The translations under genes and the position numbers were made by a program. A DNA stretch of 64,000 bases from NCBI GenBank assembly GCA_020636505.1, contig JACJXR010000001.1:673426-737425 (forward strand), in the 5' to 3' direction. Source of the DNA: Chitinophagales bacterium. GTDB taxonomy: Bacteria; Bacteroidota; Bacteroidia; Chitinophagales; Chitinophagaceae. This document shows positions 62,500 through 64,000 of this stretch, one piece after another. Numbering within the stretch: the first letter of the stretch is position 1; every line of letters begins with the position of its first letter. The notes beneath the pieces were generated by a model. That model saw only the letters and a program-made list of their open reading frames with translations, was not told the origin of the DNA and did no database searches.

Positions 62500-63996
62500 A
62501 TGCGGAGGATAACACTCATCATCCTATCCTTTATTTTATTTACTAACCTGTATGCGCAAAGCCCTAAACGAGAGTTTCGCGCGGCATGGATAGCCACCGT
62601 GTCCAATATCGATTGGCCGTCCAAACCCGGTTTGCCTGCTGCACAGCAACAAGCGGAGTTCATCGCAAGGTTGGACCAATTGAAAGCCATGGGCTGCAAT
62701 GCAGTGATAGTACAGGTGCGCCCTGCCTGCGATGCATTTTACAGTTTGGTGGTAGAGCCATGGAGCCGCTATCTCACCGGTAAGCAAGGGCAACCCCCTT
62801 TTCCGTATTACGATCCTCTGAAATTTATGATAGAGGAAACCCATAAACGCAATATGGAGTTTCACGCATGGTTCAACCCATTTAGAGCTTTGGTGATAAA
62901 GACCAAAAACCCCAACCCCCCTGACCATGTCACACTTCAGCACCCACATTGGATTGTACATTACGGAACAAAGTCGTACCTGAATCCCGGTATACCCGAG
63001 GCGCGAGAATATGTGATACGTGTGATAACGGATGTGGTAAAAAGATATGATATAGATGCTGTGCATCTGGACGACTATTTTTATCCATATCGTATAGCGG
63101 GAGTGGAGTTTGGCGATGCGGCCACATACAAAACATACGGTAAGGGTTTTGAGAGTAAGGACGATTGGCGAAGGAATAATGTAGACCTTTTTGTTTCTGT
63201 TTTGAATACCAATATCAAAGAGATAAAACCATATGTAAAGCTTGGCATCAGCCCCTTTGGTGTTTGGAGGAACGCAAGCAAAGACCCTCGCGGTTCCGAA
63301 ACACGGGGAGGACAAACTTGCTACGACGATTTGTACTCCGACGTGGTACTTTGGATGCAGAATGGCTGGATAGACTATTTGGTGCCTCAATTATATTGGG
63401 AACATGGCCATAGGTTGGTCGCATTTGAAACATTGATGCCTTGGTGGGATGCACATTCCGCCAAAAGGCATACGTATTACGGATTGGGCGTATATAGAAT
63501 GCTGAATGCGACAAAACCACCTTGGAACACTCCCGGAGAGTTGCTTTGGCAAATGCAGGACGTACGCCAAAAGACCAAACACCCCGGATTTGTATTTTAC
63601 AGCACTTCCAACTTCGATAAGCTCAATAATGGTATAGGCGACAGTGTGGCGCGCTTCAACAGATATATAGCACTGCCACCGCGCATGCCTTGGTTGGACA
63701 GTATAGCACCTCCTCCGCCAACATTGATAGCCGAGGCTTATACCAAAGGATTGTTGCTGAAATGGACCGGTGAAAATCCACTGAACGAAAAGCTCCGATT
63801 TGCCGTTTATCGTTTCGAAAAGAATGAAAAAGTAGACCTGAACAAGGCCGAAAAGTTGGTGTCCATCGTCAACAACCCCGAATACTTCGATTATGAGGCC
63901 GATAAGCACACCGGCAGCAAATACGTGGTGACCGCACTGGATAGGTTATGGAATGAAAGTGAGCCAAGCAATGTGGTTACGGTTTCCGCCCAATAA
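62500..63996 (+). CDS. Secreted glycoside hydrolase, family-10-like (GHL10/DUF187)
   Basis: 498 residues from the ATG at 62500, where a signal peptide MRRITLIILSFILFTNLYAQ begins; a TTG 39 bp upstream is not needed. GHL10 domain about 25-350: REFRAAWIATVSNIDWP, NAVIVQVRPACDAFY, FHAWFNPFRA, DIDAVHLDDYFYPY (acidic pair) and LGISPFGVW. A fibronectin-like C-terminal module (about 410-498) follows. Members such as YngK act on unknown polysaccharides, with one group hydrolysing deacetylated peptidoglycan or glucosaminoglycan. Complete at the right edge of the window. Confidence 0.9.
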   Translation: MRRITLIILSFILFTNLYAQSPKREFRAAWIATVSNIDWPSKPGLPAAQQQAEFIARLDQLKAMGCNAVIVQVRPACDAFYSLVVEPWSRYLTGKQGQPPFPYYDPLKFMIEETHKRNMEFHAWFNPFRALVIKTKNPNPPDHVTLQHPHWIVHYGTKSYLNPGIPEAREYVIRVITDVVKRYDIDAVHLDDYFYPYRIAGVEFGDAATYKTYGKGFESKDDWRRNNVDLFVSVLNTNIKEIKPYVKLGISPFGVWRNASKDPRGSETRGGQTCYDDLYSDVVLWMQNGWIDYLVPQLYWEHGHRLVAFETLMPWWDAHSAKRHTYYGLGVYRMLNATKPPWNTPGELLWQMQDVRQKTKHPGFVFYSTSNFDKLNNGIGDSVARFNRYIALPPRMPWLDSIAPPPPTLIAEAYTKGLLLKWTGENPLNEKLRFAVYRFEKNEKVDLNKAEKLVSIVNNPEYFDYEADKHTGSKYVVTALDRLWNESEPSNVVTVSAQ

Positions 63997-64000
63997 ATAC

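Overview
The window looks like chromosomal DNA of an aerobic, non-parasitic Bacteroidota bacterium, probably class Chitinophagia or a near relative. The evidence is two secreted proteins with type IX secretion C-terminal sorting domains, a PorZ-like propeller, several lineage-typical families (DUF2480, DUF3127, DUF5686, DUF6787-like), promoter-like TAnnTTTG boxes, and a flexirubin/aryl-polyene type tyrosine ammonia-lyase. Base composition is moderately AT-rich by eye. No transposase, integrase, phage gene or CRISPR array was seen.

Layout. 1-5 kb: the 3' end of an OmpA/thrombospondin-3 protein, a block of short intergenic repeats, an ACE-like M2 peptidase lipoprotein and an M28 peptidase. 5-11 kb: an orphan AbiEi-type regulator, then a pigment-type set (KS, FabG, tyrosine ammonia-lyase) interrupted by an oppositely transcribed lipoprotein gene. 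10.7-14.4 kb: a divergent LysR regulator facing isocitrate dehydrogenase, a 93-aa unknown protein and an SbtA-type bicarbonate transporter. 14.4-26.7 kb: housekeeping and envelope genes (aldo/keto reductase, DUF1015-serC-DUF502, PagL-like deacylase, kdsD, lutB, L,D-transpeptidase, DtxR-type regulator, DUF2480, PpiD-like foldase).

26.7-27.2 kb is an AT-rich gene-free stretch between divergent ppiD-like and nadA genes, with DnaA-box-like words. At 31.9-33.3 kb there are three ParB/parS-like palindromes, two next to each other and one inside mnmG. Left of 26.7 kb 15 of 25 protein genes are on the minus strand; right of it 20 of 29 are on the plus strand. Together these suggest, without proving, that the window lies close to the replication origin.

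32.9-45.2 kb holds mnmG-recX-apaG, typA/bipA, a GT-C-like membrane protein, the N-terminal half of a split MetH, clpC, a STAS protein and RNase Z. 45.3-49.4 kb is one giant secreted SBBP/Ig-like protein carrying an in-frame copy of a dispersed palindromic repeat, followed by a repeat-rich intergenic block. 49.8-64 kb holds an outer-membrane barrel, tRNA-His, a DUF3127 protein with an SSB-like tail, purN, porZ, recO, an M23 peptidase, bcp, a DUF5686 protein, a YkgJ-family protein and a secreted family-10-like glycosidase.

Best candidates for something new are the LysR/IDH/small-protein/SbtA locus, the parS cluster with a possible origin, the in-frame repeat insertion, and the split pigment-type cluster. 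Coordinates of starts were adjusted where a signal peptide or family length argued for an internal ATG.
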